A stretch of DNA of 64,000 nt, from the NCBI GenBank assembly GCA_948099385.1, contig CANUEZ040000156.1, positions 9,507,501 to 9,571,500 on the forward strand, written 5' to 3'. Source of the stretch: Fasciola hepatica (lineage: Eukaryota; Platyhelminthes; Trematoda; Plagiorchiida; Fasciolidae). The notes below the pieces were generated by a model. It was not told where the DNA came from. It saw only the letters and a program-made list of their open reading frames with translations, and did not search any database. Below, piece by piece: positions 42,660 through 55,499 of the stretch (positions are counted from its first letter, which is position 1; every line of letters starts with the position of its first letter). The position numbers were made by a program, and so were the translations under genes.

Positions 42660-43650
42660 CCAGACATTCAGATTAAATCACTTAGTTCATGAGTGACGTA
42701 TGGCATATCTCAGGTGTCGATAATTCTGTCGCGGACGCGGTCAAGCACTCACAACCTGGAGCTGAGTACCTCCGGCCCGACCAAGCTCCAAGCCGTTGCT
42801 TCTGCAAAAGCAGACTATCCCGAGGTTGGGCAACTCCGTAGCTCCTCATTGCTGTGGCTCCAGTCGGCTCTCGTTCCTCCATCCGAAGGTCACATACTGT
42901 GTCACATGTCCAAGGGACACCCGAGGCCTGTAGCGCCGTAGGCTCTTAGGCGCCAAGTTTTCGAAACATTACACGGTTTGTACCAGCCAGATATAGAAGC
43001 CTCCCCTAAACTCATTGGCAACCATTATGTTCGGCACGACACTAGCAGTGATGGTACTGCATGACACAGTACCTGCATCCAATGTCAACAGTCGAGAGTC
43101 CATAGGCACAAGAAAAGCCCATTACCAAATTTTCCAGCTGTGGACTCACGTTTCTAACACGTGCATGTCGACCTGGTAGAGCCGTTGCCTCATTCTGAGG
43201 GTAGCATACTTCTACTTGCTTGTGAAGATCGTTTCACCAGGTGGCCGTTCTCTGAAACTATGCACAATGCAGCTAGCGAAACAGTAGTCCAAGCCCCTTA
43301 GAACACAGGGTGCCATCACTTGGTTGTCCAGTTGTGCGTACCACGGGCCGCGGCTGGCATTTTGTGGGAGCCTGTGGTAGTCTTCTATAAAGTTTACGCA
43401 CTCGTCGCATTCATACCACTGCCTACCACGCGTCAGCAAACTGAACGGTAGAACCTTTTCATCGGCATCCGAAGGCATCCGTGGAAGCTCACAAAAATCC
43501 AGGCTGGCGGGAATCACTACCGCCAGTACTCTTGGGTTGCCGCAACCCCCCTGAGGCCGATGTACAAACCTCATCAGCCGAACTCACCTTCGGTTGCTCG
43601 CCTTGACTTTCTGTTGGCATGGTAGCCCCGAAGTTCATCGTCATTTATGA
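42660..43650 (+). pseudogene. Element 4 RNase H end and integrase
   Basis: Readable pieces are LQAVASAKADYPEVGQLRS, VFETLHGLYQPDIEASPKL (zinc-domain start), CIQCQQSRVHRHKKSP, VHVDLVEPLP (first Asp) and ACEDRFTRWPFSE. After a gap come ERTFHRHPKASVEAHKNPG and SSAELTFGCSPRLSV from the end of the core. Several frameshifts are present. Confidence 0.7.
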
Positions 43651-44148
43651 AAACGCTGATTACGCGGCCAGGCCAACGCGCCAGAAGCGTAAGTCACACC
43701 TTCCTGCAGCTCGTGAAAAAGCCCTACAATTTGCGCACACCCACACCTCCGAGAATATACGCACGTTTTCTTAAGAAAAGAGGCACCTGTCCCTTTACAA
43801 TCTGCCTACTCCGGCCCCCACAGAGTCCCACCCCGCCTAAAGAAAACACTGAACATCGATCACAACGGCAGAAGGGATGAGATTACCATATACCGACTTA
43901 AACCAGCTTTTCTGGCTGAATCCATGCGTTCGATTTCACCCCATCAAATTTTTCGGGACCAGAACCCATGTCTTCAAAGTCACAAACGCCGACGGTACCA
44001 AAGCCGATGGCCCAGTTGCCCGGCGGCCCTGACACGGCCCTCAACACACATCCGCCTCAGTTTACTTCCAAAGGCGGACGGGTGATCAAGAAACTCGTTT
44101 GTTTCGCAGATACGGTATGTTGGATCCCATAAAAAAATAAAAACAAAC

Positions 44149-44166
44149 AACAACAACAACAACAAC
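44149..44166. repeat. (CAA)n microsatellite
   Basis: Six CAA units at the end of the element 4 coding tail. Confidence 0.9.
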
Positions 44167-44758
44167 GAAAGAAACAGAAATGGCAGTTGTGGTAGTCCAT
44201 TCGAGGTTTGTTTTCCACACTGAGGTTATTCACTGGGTTGACCGGAGAGAAAACTCTACTGACACCTTCTCCGTAAGCACCGGACAATCCTACTTCCCGC
44301 CTTGAACATGCGAGGTCTTCCGAGTTGGGTAGCCAGCAGCGGCGGCTCTCCTCAGAGTCTCGCTTCGAGTGCCGACCACCACATTCAGCAGCGTGTAACT
44401 TATCGTTCTCCCTTTTGTTTGTTCCATCTTCCTCCTTGAGGGACCCACGTTTCCAATTCATTTTTAATTCAAATAAAACGGTTCCAGTCAGCTGTTTGAT
44501 TTTACTTCTAAAATAATTCATTCATTTTGGAGTAATCTTACTCGTTCCTTCTGACGTCATGTTTGTTCTGCCCGTCAGGCTACCGGATGCCATACACGGG
44601 CAGTAGCACAGGGTTCGAGAATTTCGGAGCAGCGGCCTGAACCCACAAACGGTTTTGAAGTCACAAAGGAAGGCAACATTTATTCATTCCACTGGCATTA
44701 TCACAGGCTCCCAAATCAAAGCCTTTCTTGCGGGCGGTCTTCTAGGAGGGGGCCTCTA

Positions 44759-44978
44759 TAGTGATCAGCCGACCATACCCTGTCTATCACTTGGTAAACT
44801 GTACGTTTCGCACCAGCGGCAACCGCAAGCGCTACTTCCGACACACTTCCTCGGCACATGCCAGCGTGCGGTCTCTGTACCCAGGCCCTGCGGGAATACT
44901 TGCCGTTGACACTCCACGGTCTTTTCTCGTTGACTTCTTTGACGGACGCGATAGTAGAAGCTGAGGGAGTATGCCCTC
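44759..44978 (+). repeat. 220-bp direct repeat, candidate 3' LTR of element 4
   Basis: Nearly identical to 39309-39528. Its start also follows ATA, and it ends near GTATGCCC. About 640 bp of unassigned sequence separates it from the element 4 coding tail. Confidence 0.6.
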
Positions 44979-46499
44979 TAAAACAGGTCCGCACATACTG
45001 AACGCTTCAGAATCCACAATGTGGCCTAACATCTCGCACGACATGCCTACTTATATGCTTTTCCACTGCTTCACTGACAAAACCAGTAGGCCGTCCTAGG
45101 TGAATGGCATGCATCTGCGTCCCACCTGTTGACTTAAAAGAACCTACAAACTGTCTCTCATCGTAAACAGTCTGCTTAACTTATCCCGAGCTTATGTACA
45201 AATCTCGCCCGCATTGTGAAAAGTTGCCATCGTTCCGGCAGCCTGCATCTCCTGATCTGGAGTCAGTCTCTCGTTCCTAGCATACAAGCGGTCACTGAGC
45301 AAATGAAAATCGTGGTTGTCCCCCGGGCGCCTGTGCATCAACTCATACTGAGTTCCAACAGCAAGTACGGTAACAAAAAAGCAGGGCATCGAGCATGCGG
45401 GTACCTGGCGGAATTGCTACATGTCAACACTACAATACTTACCTTGTGGCAACCATTTGGAGCCTCCGGTTATGAAATCAACAGTAAATTACACAATAAC
45501 AAGTAAAGTATTTTGGAAAGGCACCGGGATGCGTGTGCATCCAGGTTGAACCGCTTTCACTGTCATAGTGTAAAGAGAGGTCCAAGTTTATCTCTGAAAA
45601 AAAACGAAAATAATTATCGGGTTCTGCTAAGCTTCCGTACGTATCACGAACCAAATTAGAAAGTGTTACAGAATTACCGACCACAGCGGCACCCGCAGCA
45701 CTGGAAGACATCGCGGTTGAATAAGGTGACAACCTTGATCAAAACTCTTATATGCCCTTGTGCCACACACTTGAGTAAAATTCTTACTATAGAATTTCAC
45801 GTCAATCTCATTTTCTACGGGCACCAATTCACCAGTCTCAAAGGCTTCACAAATAAAGCTGCCATAATTTCAGTTGGACTATACTTAAGCCAGTGTGTTT
45901 GGACGCCATCCAATTGGTTGCTGTAGACTGTTCTTTCTGCGTTGATTGTGAGAGTTGTGTGATCTGTGGCAATAAAGACCTAACTTACACAATTTCAAAC
46001 CATATTTTAGAGCACCCACTGCGACTCTGCAGCTAGCTGTGGAATTACTAGGATCCATTCGGACGACGTACCACCTTCTGACCGGAAGCTGCGTTGAACT
46101 GACTTGTGGAGTAACTTTTATGTAGCCCGTTTGATGTCAACTCACTAAATATTGCGGACATACTGTGAATCACTCTTTTTCTATTTCTATTGCCCCAAAC
46201 TTCTGTACAGCTGGAATTTGTCTTCATATCCTCTCTTGGTTTCTCATCTGTACCGAGCTGCCATATAATCGGTACGTCCAAGGTGATCTGCCCAGAACTC
46301 CCAGGGTTTCTTTTATGCCTTTTGCATTTGGTATTATATTTTTGCGTCTTTTTGCCATGAAGTCCATTTTGAAACTCGACCACGGTACTGACTTTTAGTT
46401 TAGTGAGAACAGCATTTCCGATAAGCCCCCCAATTTTCGCACTTCGAATCCCCGTGTATGGTTTATTCAGCTTGAGGCTTATTTCAAATGTCTCAAAAT
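44979..46499. other. Unassigned stretch with three unrecognised minus-strand frames
   Basis: Minus-strand frames at 45192-45389, 45478-45732 (84 codons) and 46048-46539 (163 codons) carry non-repetitive, mixed-composition peptides without recognised motifs. A GGAACTCAG acceptor-like site precedes the first of them. They could be host-gene exons or unrecognised repeat sequence. I do not name a function. Confidence 0.3.
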
Positions 46500-47739
46500 T
46501 ACTTCTCACACCACTTTGTTCTCGTACTTCGTGACACAACTCCCCAACAAAACAGCTTTCAAAGTAACAGACTTTACAGATCTGGTGCCAGCCAATGCTC
46601 CATGCGGCAAGCCCAAAGCCGCAGTGCTAAAGCGAACGGCCTCGTCAGATGAAGCTCGCCCACAGCAGTTGTTGGCTGGTGCAGAATTGGGCGGCCGCAC
46701 TCCTTCTGAACTCCAGTGACATATATACCTTCCCTTGATGCACAACATCGGGTCAGAGAAACATTACTTCAACAGCTGTGGACAAGCCGACTACCGACTG
46801 ACACTAGAGCCACCCTGTCAGTAAAAGCTGCCGACACCCCACTGGAAAAGTCAGACAAAAAAGCGTAAAAAGTACGAGAGTGTTTTTCACCCCAACTGTA
46901 AATCACGTAGACGCTACACCTACCACATCCTATCGGTTAGACGGTCTCACTCAGCAGGTAAGTGAGATGCTACTGCAGATCGAAGCTCTCGGTCCTTCGA
47001 AAACTCGTAGTCCACCACGGTCCAGGTCCACTTCTAGCCCTAAAAGCACAGCTAATCAAGCCGAATATCACATATGTTTCTATCGTCTTCGGTTCGCAGA
47101 AAGTGCGCGGAAGGGCACTCGGCCGTGCGCATAATGAACCCCGCACTCACATCCTCCACAGACGCAGAGAAAAAGCTGAGTCAGCCAGTAATGGCGGCAG
47201 CTGTAACTGACAAATCTGGAAGCCGCCTGTTTTGCGTGTCCGAAAAGTTGACCAACCTCAGATTCCTCGTCGATTCAGGTGCAGAATTCATTTTTTCCCA
47301 CCTCCTAGTGGAGAAAGTCACCTCCAGCCATCGCCCTTCACGGTACTAGCGACAAACACCTCCATTACTCCCACATAAGGCGAAAAACTGCTTTCCCTCG
47401 ATCTCGGTCATCAAAGATGTTTGCCATGGATTTTCACAATCGCTGATGTCAGCCATCCTGCTTCGGGAATCGACTTTCCAACACGATTTGGTCTGGTGGT
47501 TGATTTGAAACACCGGACCGTGCTGATCGTGCCACTATATTGCCTGCCCAAGGCAAAGCAACCACCGCAAATTCAAGCGGCATCTGCTCATTTGTGTCAA
47601 AGTTGGACTCTTACGGTCGGTACTGTCAAAATTTCCTCAAATAACCCGCCCCATCAACGACACATTGAAACCAGCTCATAGCGTACTTCACCGTATCACG
47701 TTGAAGGATCCCCCTTCAGCTGCCCTCCACAGAAACCTT

Positions 47740-48960
47740 GCTTGAGCGAAGCCGAAGATGTTAAAAGTGAGCTTAACCGCTCGTTAGCCGTTGGCATTAT
47801 CTGTCCTTTGAACAGCCCATGAGCTTCCCCACTGGACAAGGTCCCAAAATCAGCCTTCACATCCATCATTTTTCTCTTGGCTTGTCGAGAAAGACCGTTT
47901 TCTCTGAAACCCATCCGGTCAAGGCCTACTACCAAATTCCGGTGGCCCCAGAGGATGCACGCGAAACTGCCATTACCACACCATTTGGCCTGATTGAGTT
48001 CCTTCGCCCGCCATTTGGTTTTAGAAAAGTTGCACAGGTCCCCCAGCGGCTTGCCAACCAAGTTCTCCATGGCTTCGACTTTGTGTTGGCTTACATTATT
48101 GATATTCTGATCGCCAGTGAAGACGAAGCTGAACAACTCTGTCATCTGGAAGAAGTTTTTCGTCGACTCTCGATCAACCGTACTTCCGTCGATAGTTCCA
48201 GGTGTTTTTTGGGTCCATAGTCTCGACTTCCTGGGATACCTCATAGACAACCTCAGAGTCTCACCGCTGCCAGAGAAAAATAATGCGATTGCCAAATACC
48301 CACTTCCAGAATCCACGAAAGGGTTGCGCAAGCTCCCTGGGATTGTAAACTACTGTCATCGTTTCATCCCCAACTGCGCAGACGTTTTAAAACCCCCCAC
48401 TGACCTACTTCAAGGTAACCCAAAGAGGATCATCATCTCAAAGGCCGCCGAAGAAGCATTTGCAAATGTGAAATCCGTTCTGTCGAATGTCACCTTTATG
48501 GTACTTTTTAGGTCTGACAGTGAGTTCGCCCTTGTGTTGAAGGCCGATGCCTCCCGGGGAGCAGTTGGCTCTGATTTACAAGTTCACAACTATCGCCCAG
48601 AGCCTCCATGACTTTTCTACCGGAACATACAGCCTGCTCAGGCTCGGGGCAGTACCTTCGGTACAGAATTTCTAGCTATCTACCTCGCAGTGAAACACTT
48701 CCAGCATGTGCTTGAATGTCGTTCTTTCTACATCCTCAAAGACCGAGGACCATTGGCGTACGCATCGCAAAAAGCCACAGATCGTCACTCACCGAGGGAG
48801 AGCAAAACGTTGGGCTACGTTCCACAATTTCCGACGAATATACGACACATCTGGCTCCTACACCTTTGTGGCCGAAGCGTTGTCCCGTGCATATATCAAT
48901 CATTTGTCGTCGCCCTCACCCGATTTTGCGAATATGGCAGCTCCAGGATGATCTGACGAT
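47740..48960 (+). pseudogene. Element 5 RT and RNase H
   Basis: RT shows VKAYYQIPVAPEDARETA and TPFGLIEFLRPPFGF. The catalytic box is LAYIIDILIAS, in which YIDD has become YIID, losing one catalytic Asp. A frame change leads to DFLGYLIDNLRVSPLPEK and VNYCHRFIPNCADVL, then RNase H VLKADASRGAVGS, TFGTEFLAIYLAVKHF and ATDRHSPRESKTLGYV. Confidence 0.75.
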
Positions 48961-49079
48961 AAGTTTCAGCAGCCTTGTTCTCGCCCACCACATTATTTGT
49001 TGAGTATCCCTTGTTTCACATGGACACAACTACTTTTTGTGACGTTTCAACAAACAAGCTCGCCCTTACATCCCTCGTG

Positions 49080-50150
49080 GTTTTTGGCCAGTCATTTTTG
49101 ATCACTTTCAGTCAATATCACATCCCGGAGTTTGTTCTTCCGTGAAAATTGTTACTGGTCAGTTCGTTCGGCCTAACACGCTCAAGGACCCTCTCACTTA
49201 AGCAATGCTGCGTTTAACATGCCAGCTTTCTGAGGCTCGCTGCCATACGAACACTTCACCCGTTAAGTCTGCCTTGCCTGACAGTCATTCTAGACATGTC
49301 CACACTGACTTAGTAGGTCACCTTCCTCTTTCCAATGGCTTCACCTGCAGTTTGACATGTGTTGACAGATTCACCCGTTGGCCCAACTCTATGTCAATGA
49401 AAGACATTCCTGCCTAAACGGTGGCACAAACTTGTTTTGACACCTGGATTGCTTCTTTTGGAGTACCTGTCAATATAACGTCCAACCGCGGCATGCAACT
49501 CACATCTGCCGTTTTCCGTGATTTCTGTCTGATTCTTTGCGTACACAATAAAATGCGGCGTATAGTCCAGCAACCGGCGGTTCAGTCGAACTTTCCCACC
49601 GCCAGCTGAAAGCTTCCATCATGCTGCCTCCTCAACTAGGTGGGCAGAGAAACTATCGGTTATACTCCTCGGAGTTCACAATAATATCCAGGGGGACTTA
49701 TATTGCACCCTGGCCGAACGTGTTATGACACTGCCTTGCGTCTGCCGGGCGATATGATCATTGACCAGGCTACTTCAGACCCAGACCCGGTGTCATATGC
49801 ATCACGCCTAACTAGCCCCATGCGCGAACTCCAACCTACGGCTGTATGACGCACTGCCCGCCTAAAGCATGCTTTTCGAGATTTGCTAACTTGCCCTTTT
49901 GTTTTGTTCGGGTTGAAGCTACTTGTAAGCCCCTCCAACCACCATAAGATGGTCTATTTTTGTGTGAGTTAAAGTTGTGATACGCATTTTGTCACTGATC
50001 ACAAAGGACACCAAAACTGGATCAGCGATGACCGTCTCAAGGTAGCCCATGTTGAACCCGCATCTGTAACAGATTCTGTCGTTGTTCCTTTCGCGCACAC
50101 ATACCCAGAACCTTACCAATCACCTCCGTCAACCATGCGCTGGCCTGTGT
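49080..50150 (+). pseudogene. Element 5 integrase
   Basis: Pieces readable across frames: SHIPEF-like zinc region, HSRHVHTDLVGHLPLSNGF (first Asp), SLTCVDRFTRWPNS, FGVPVNITSNRGMQL (second Asp changed, SNRG for SDRG), then LRLPGDMIIDQATSDPDPV and the C-terminal KPLQPP module in a shifted frame. It parallels the fragment at 25653-26560. Confidence 0.68.
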
Positions 50151-52130
50151 CGAGGAATTGCGTCGGACAAAGCCCCAGCGGTTGCCGAGGGTGTGTAACG
50201 TACAGTTAAACGAGCAACGGATGGGGTCTGATCAGCTGATCACTGTGAAGGTCCCCTCCTACAGGCCGAACACACAACGTGGAAGGTACAACATAAGATG
50301 CACACATAAACCACCTGGCACGGTCTTTCTGAAAACATTGGACGAGAGAATACTTACCGACCCTGCAGCTGCGGAAGATTGGTTCTCCAAAGAGAGATGG
50401 CATAGAAGCCGCAATGTGGTCATCCTCAAGGAGAGCTACTAACATAAAGATGAAGGGCCCATAGGTATGGTCAGAGACTGTTTTATAGAAATCGATGGCT
50501 TCTTACGCACGGTGGTGGTAAAAGCGAACTAAGGAGACGTATTGTTAGATGCCCGTAAGGTGTTTGTTTTGAAGGTGATAGTGGCGAGGGAGACGTCGAA
50601 GCGACAGACCAAACTCAAACCAAGTCTGCTGATACCAACTGAATTTGGATTTATTCATTTACCTCGCGTGCACTCTCCTGTAGGTCCCAACCGTTCGCAC
50701 ACTCTTTGAAGTACATTTGAGTCCATTTTATACGGAGTTCACGGTCTACAATGGAAAAGGTTTGTTGAAACTCCAATTAAGCACATGACACGACATTGCT
50801 TGTGAGTTAGGGGAAACTCTGGAACAGGCATTTGTTGACCGCTTGTAGAAACATCTCTATTTCCTGTACCTCAAATCTGTGTTGTTTGCCAACCTGTGTT
50901 TAAATTGGTATACGTTTTGAGCCCAGCATACTTTTGCAGTGATTACGCCACACATTAAACTCCCTGATATTTCGAGTACTTTGTAGCCGCCTTGATTTTT
51001 CTTCAAGACTTCTCAGTCTTCATTTTACTTTGCACCGTACTCTTAGTCGGGAAGCCTTTTATCCTCTACATTTCCTAATCCGTCTTCGCATTCCGATCAC
51101 ACTGAAGCACTTTATCGTACATCGATAATGACGTGTCATCTTTAGCTGAAGTTCTAATGCATCGATGTATGGAGCATAACCTCAAGAAAACCAGCGAGCG
51201 TGCCTACGGCTAGTCAACAACAGAAGAAGCCTATGGCGACTTACGCATGAGCTGACTTTAGGGTCTAGGTAAGTTAGGCCAACCAGTACGCCTATCTACT
51301 CTTTGGATGTTGACCGTTTCATGGGAGGATTTGGTGGGATGTGTAACGCGCATGTGTGGTAGTCCCCCTCAGTCGGTTTAACTTAGTTGTACAGTTGAGA
51401 CTACGCTCTTTATCTTACTGACCCTCGAACAAGTACAGCAAGCACGAACCACTATACTTGAACACTTGTTTACATTTTGCTAATGTGCCGTGGAACATTT
51501 CCGATTTGAACTCGGACTGCCGTAATGGCCGTATCTGGCAGTGATCGTTCCCGAACTCTGATGTTCGCTGATAAGCGTTGTGGCCGTACAATGGAGGTTT
51601 GTACATATTTTACATGCGTATAATTTGTTAATTCGATGCCATGGAATCAGCGGATCAACCTTGTCCTGGCTTTGGGGTTTGTTAATTGGGATAGGCGTTA
51701 CTCACGATCGGAATAACGTTTTCATTTCTTGCTCTGTGTTCTTTTTCAACAAGTTCGCATACACACCTCTGTGACTTGATGTTTATTTTCTGACTGCCAG
51801 CATAGCATCATTGGATTCCTGACTGTAGTTGTCTACTACTTCCGTGAGCAGTTCATCTCGGTCGCCCTGAGCGCTGAACGGCTGATCAACAACTACCATC
51901 TGAAATGGATGTGGGCTTGATTCAAACTGGAAGGCTAACTTTCTGAAAACCCCTAAGGAATGAATGAATCAACTCTACCGGTTTCCATAACGAGTGAGTG
52001 TGGAAAAAGTGATCAACAATAAGCAAAACGGTAGCATGGCGAGAGTTATCGGAAGTAACAAGAGATAGCAGAAGAGACTAAGAATCTGAGAGTAAATAAC
52101 AATCTTCGGAAGGACGCTCAGTAGAGCTCA
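50151..52130. other. Unassigned stretch
   Basis: A 94-codon plus-strand frame at 50158-50442 has no recognised motif. I see no RT, integrase, tRNA-like or inverted-repeat structure here. Its first part might hold the missing 3' LTR of element 5, but no partner copy is present. Confidence 0.35.
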
Positions 52131-52139
52131 TGTTTTTCA

Positions 52140-52874
52140 CTTCTACAAACGGACAGAATACAACCTACCTTACCACAACCGTGGCACTTTGTACTGGAAA
52201 ACCTCCAGATCAACGGGGAACTTTTCTAACCACAGGAATTGCAAACATTACACCAATTGGTTGGTCGAACTGGTCGAAAGTGAGATGTTTGGCCGAACTG
52301 CGCGTCCGGAGGAAAGCACTTCACCTGTGTTGATGACGAGTCAGAAGAGGGCTATGGATTTTTGCTCTGAGCATAACTTGGTTCCCGTCATCACCAAAGC
52401 CACGTACCTCTTGATTTCGCTCACAAAGAAGTTTGGCAGATTGGAAAGGGCATTCGTGGAGGAGAAGTCTTTGGCTGTATTCGGGAAAGTTGAACCTAGC
52501 AAATCAGTCAATCTAGCACGTGCACCTCGAGCTGCAACTGCAACACAAATCCCGAATCGATTGGAAGGTGCCTCGCATTTATGGGTGAAATTTTGCGCTT
52601 TCACCGGTTGAAAATGCTCCGGTAGCCACTCACCCGTGAATTCGTATGATAAGGATACTGGAGAATGTGGAAAAGCCAAACTCTTTGCGAGGGAATATGC
52701 ATCTCGTCCAAGGACTGTCAAGGAATGCTCAGTCTTCTCGGAAGCCAGGGACTGGCTAGTCAAACACCATACCTCAAAGCTTCCCATGCGGTCCCCAGCC
52801 TCTCGTACATTGCTTTGAACATTCAAGGCCTCCAAGTTACTAACATCCATTGTGGGGACTGACGGCGAAGTCAT
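52140..52874 (-). pseudogene. Gypsy (Saci-type) Gag fragment
   Basis: From MTSPSVPTMDVSN the minus-strand frame shows VREAGDRMGSFEVWCLTSQS and LGRDAYSLAKSLAFPHSPVS, conserved capsid residues of Saci/Gypsy-type Gag, then EHFQPVKAQNF. Further on, in a broken frame, zinc-knuckle residues CNSCG and TKCHGCGKVGC are seen (about 52180-52250). No protease or RT follows. Confidence 0.62.
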
Positions 52875-53049
52875 CGTGATCGGTGCTTATATTCAAGAAC
52901 TTCCGCAACTAACGTAGTAAACAACCAGACCCGAACTAGGCGCACTGAGGGAATGAGGACACCGTCTGAGCTGGGACGAAGTCCGAAGTTGCAACCTGAC
53001 TAATCTTTTTATACAAGCATTTGAGAATGTAATGTAAGAAAGCAAACTG

Positions 53050-54300
53050 AGTGTTATCGAGAGTCTTCACAGGTTTTTGGGCTTGAAGTCGCGAAAAAGG
53101 TGATCCATGAGACCAGCAGTCTTAAGGCTTCACGTAAAGAATAAACTTCTTCCAATTCCGTAGACTTCTGAGGAATAAAATTTTGGGCTGGCCAGTAGTT
53201 GTGGACAATGCTTGTGTAGGATTCCGCGAACTGGACTCGTGGTTTTTCTTAGCATAAGCTTTAATGTGTATCAGCTCTTGGCCAGGCCACAATGTACAAT
53301 CTGAGTGCCGTATTTTGAGGGAGGTCAAATGTGAGCTCCGTAAAAGACCTGAGATTTAACTTTCACATCCGTAGGGAAGTTTCGTCTCATCATGTCCAGA
53401 CTGCGGACAGCTTTATTACGGAATAGTTGACAGTGATATGATGGGCACTGCGGCTCTTTTGGCTAAAGGCCTGGGGCCTAGCACTGCTCCATATACCGGA
53501 TTTTTATTGCAGTACACATCTAGAAAAGTTGAGAATGGGCATAACTACTGACATGCTTACGCATCTGTCGTCACTAATTGTTAGACTCCATTTGGTAGAC
53601 CCTTGCTCTGTGTGGTCTGTCACGGCATGCAATGCTCTGGAATAGGTGCTCCAGACTGCGACATCGTCAGCATAATTGCAATATTCATTTCCGTAGTTTT
53701 TCAGGCCACTTATGTAATTAGGAACAATAAAGGACCTAAACTCATTACTCAGGGGACTTTAGGGTGGACTGAAGACGGTTCAGGGATACAAGTACCCGCC
53801 TTACCCTGAATGAGTCGTCCATAAGAAAGCTGCCAGGAAGAAATTGAATGCCGTTGGGAATTTCGTAGGACATCAGCTGGTGCGTAGGAGGAATATAAAG
53901 TACTCCGGCAAAACCGTTTGCGAAATCTATCAAGATTACATGAGGAATCAGGCCTCCATTGTGGGCCCCAGTAAGACCATCCATGAAGCAGATTACATTT
54001 GTAAGGCATGACTTCAAGAGGCAGGTCGCAAACAACTAGTCGACTGACGGGACCAGGTCTGACCTTAATTTGTGACCTTTCAAAGAGACGGATCAAGTCA
54101 TCTATCAAGAGACTGAGAAAAGACCCGAAATCTGTTGGCGTATCCAGAAAGGGGACTTTTTCGCGAAGCCCGAAACTTGGATATCAGAAGGTCACACAAA
54201 GCCGATTGGAACTGGTCGACCAAGTGGCAGCGTACGTTGCCTCGATGGAACGGCATGACCGGCAGTATAACAGATTACTCCCCGCCAAAGCGAAAATTAC
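53050..54300 (-). pseudogene. LINE-B, CR1-like reverse transcriptase remnant
   Basis: Minus-strand RT blocks are KSCLTNVICFMDGLTGAHN, VILIDFANGFAGVLYIPP (catalytic Asp region), then LGPLLFLITYISGL and the box NYADDVAVWSTYSRALH (near 53620-53690). The thumb region is less clear. Frameshifts separate the blocks, so it is inactive. The block style resembles CR1/Jockey-type non-LTR elements and LINE-C. Confidence 0.7.
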
Positions 54301-54844
54301 TGGGCTGTAGTCGGTCTCCACAAATGAACTCAAAATGACAGTATTGTTATTGGGCCTTGAAGTAGCGACCATGATAAAACGGTACTTTGCCGCAATCGTT
54401 GTACATTTCAGGAAAAGAATGAAGGGCGGAGTGAGTTCAAAACGCCAGGGACTGTTAAGTACCCATAGTAGGAGAAACTCAAAAAGACGCAAAACAACGG
54501 AATAGTTTGCAAACCGCCTCGCTATGAGCGGCTTGGCTTTCCATTCGGATTTTTTCCCTACATGTACTCAGTTTGATCTGTTTTTTTCCTGAAAAGCAGC
54601 GGAAATGCACTAAGTCCCAGTTTTGTGTGCAACACGCACAGGGGTGGAAAATAAACCTTCATCAAGACTTCACTTGGGCAGTTCAAGTGGGGCCCGCAAG
54701 CCGGTATCACTCTGGGAGACTACCCCGGTACAGGGAGAAAAACATTTATTCACGGCTTACAGAATATTGCTTGTCGGACATTAAGTGCACAAAGCTCTGG
54801 GACAATGATATGTTTCTTTGACTGAATGTCATTTAGACCTCACC

Positions 54845-54995
54845 TTTCACAAGCAGAACTTATGTCATCCGACTAAGCTGCACTAGCAACCATCACACTC
54901 GAGCTTTGCTGTTGTTAGAGCTCGTTGTTGGTGCAAATCTCTTGCCATACTCAGGGTTTGAAGTAGGGCCCTTTCACCATGGAGGCTGGCTTGTT
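54845..54995 (-). repeat. SINE-like repeat, family B, copy 2
   Basis: It matches 35220-35450 in the same strand orientation: GAGCTCTAACAA, CTCGAG, a CGGATGAC stretch and a GGTAACAAGCC head segment. The B box is degraded to ACTTCAAACCC. Confidence 0.6.
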
Positions 54996-55139
54996 ACCAG
55001 TAATACATTTAAGTGTTCGAATAATCCCCGTGTTCATGTGTTATACTGATCTCCGCCGCACACTCGTTTTCGAAGCTGATTCAAAAACAGAAACCGATTT
55101 CAATTTCCATCAGAAAATTCGGCTTTCCGATTTTATGCA

Positions 55140-55288
55140 ACTCTGCGTGACCTGGAGACGACTGAGTTTGAATGTGTAAATTCATGGCCGAAGGTTACTC
55201 CAGACAAACATAACCAATTAGCAATTAGCTTTAAGCAGTTTGTATGTTGTTCTATGCCACAGGGCTGTGCGTTGTTTGTCTGCTTGCC
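55140..55288 (+). repeat. LTR2 fragment
   Basis: Reverse complement of 30346-30495, with TTTGAATGTGTAAATTCATG and CACAGGGCTGTGCGTTG conserved. Only the first part of the LTR is present. Confidence 0.75.
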
Positions 55289-55499
55289 CCTGGGAGCAAG
55301 TCACGGCCAACAGCAAACCTCCATTGCTGCCATCCATCAGACTTCTGTTAGGTGAAAGCCCTTGGCCTGTCAGGCTTAAACTCAGGGGACTATAAACGGA
55401 AGCCGCAGAATTTAAAAGGCATTTGTTATATTTGCAAGTTTAAAAGCAGGGAGTTCTTTACTAGGCAGTAAAGAGCCATCCTCGCCTGTATTAACTCAG

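Larger units (their letters stand above)
39830..44120 (+). mobile_element. CsRn1-like gypsy element 4, degenerate
   Basis: Plus-strand remains occur in order: gag (39830-40670), protease (about 40850-41060), RT (41200-41950), a foreign insert, RNase H end and integrase (42660-43650) and a C-terminal tail (43900-44115, GGRVIKKLVCFAD). Many frameshifts and stops. Together with the flanking 220-bp repeats, the full copy would span about 39309-44978. Confidence 0.75.
46590..50150 (+). mobile_element. CsRn1-like gypsy element 5, degenerate
   Basis: Plus-strand remains in order: gag with LKRTASSDEARPQQLLAGAEL and a damaged CHCC motif CFYRLRFAESARKGTRPC (His to Arg, second Cys to Gly, about 47072-47125); protease FLVDSGAEF; RT; RNase H; integrase. 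No LTRs or primer site were found. Multiple stops and frameshifts throughout. Confidence 0.75.

Noticed and set aside
44057..44521. 154-codon minus-strand frame
   Set aside because: It overlaps the element 4 tail and a (CAA)n repeat on the opposite strand; the cysteine run comes from the microsatellite.
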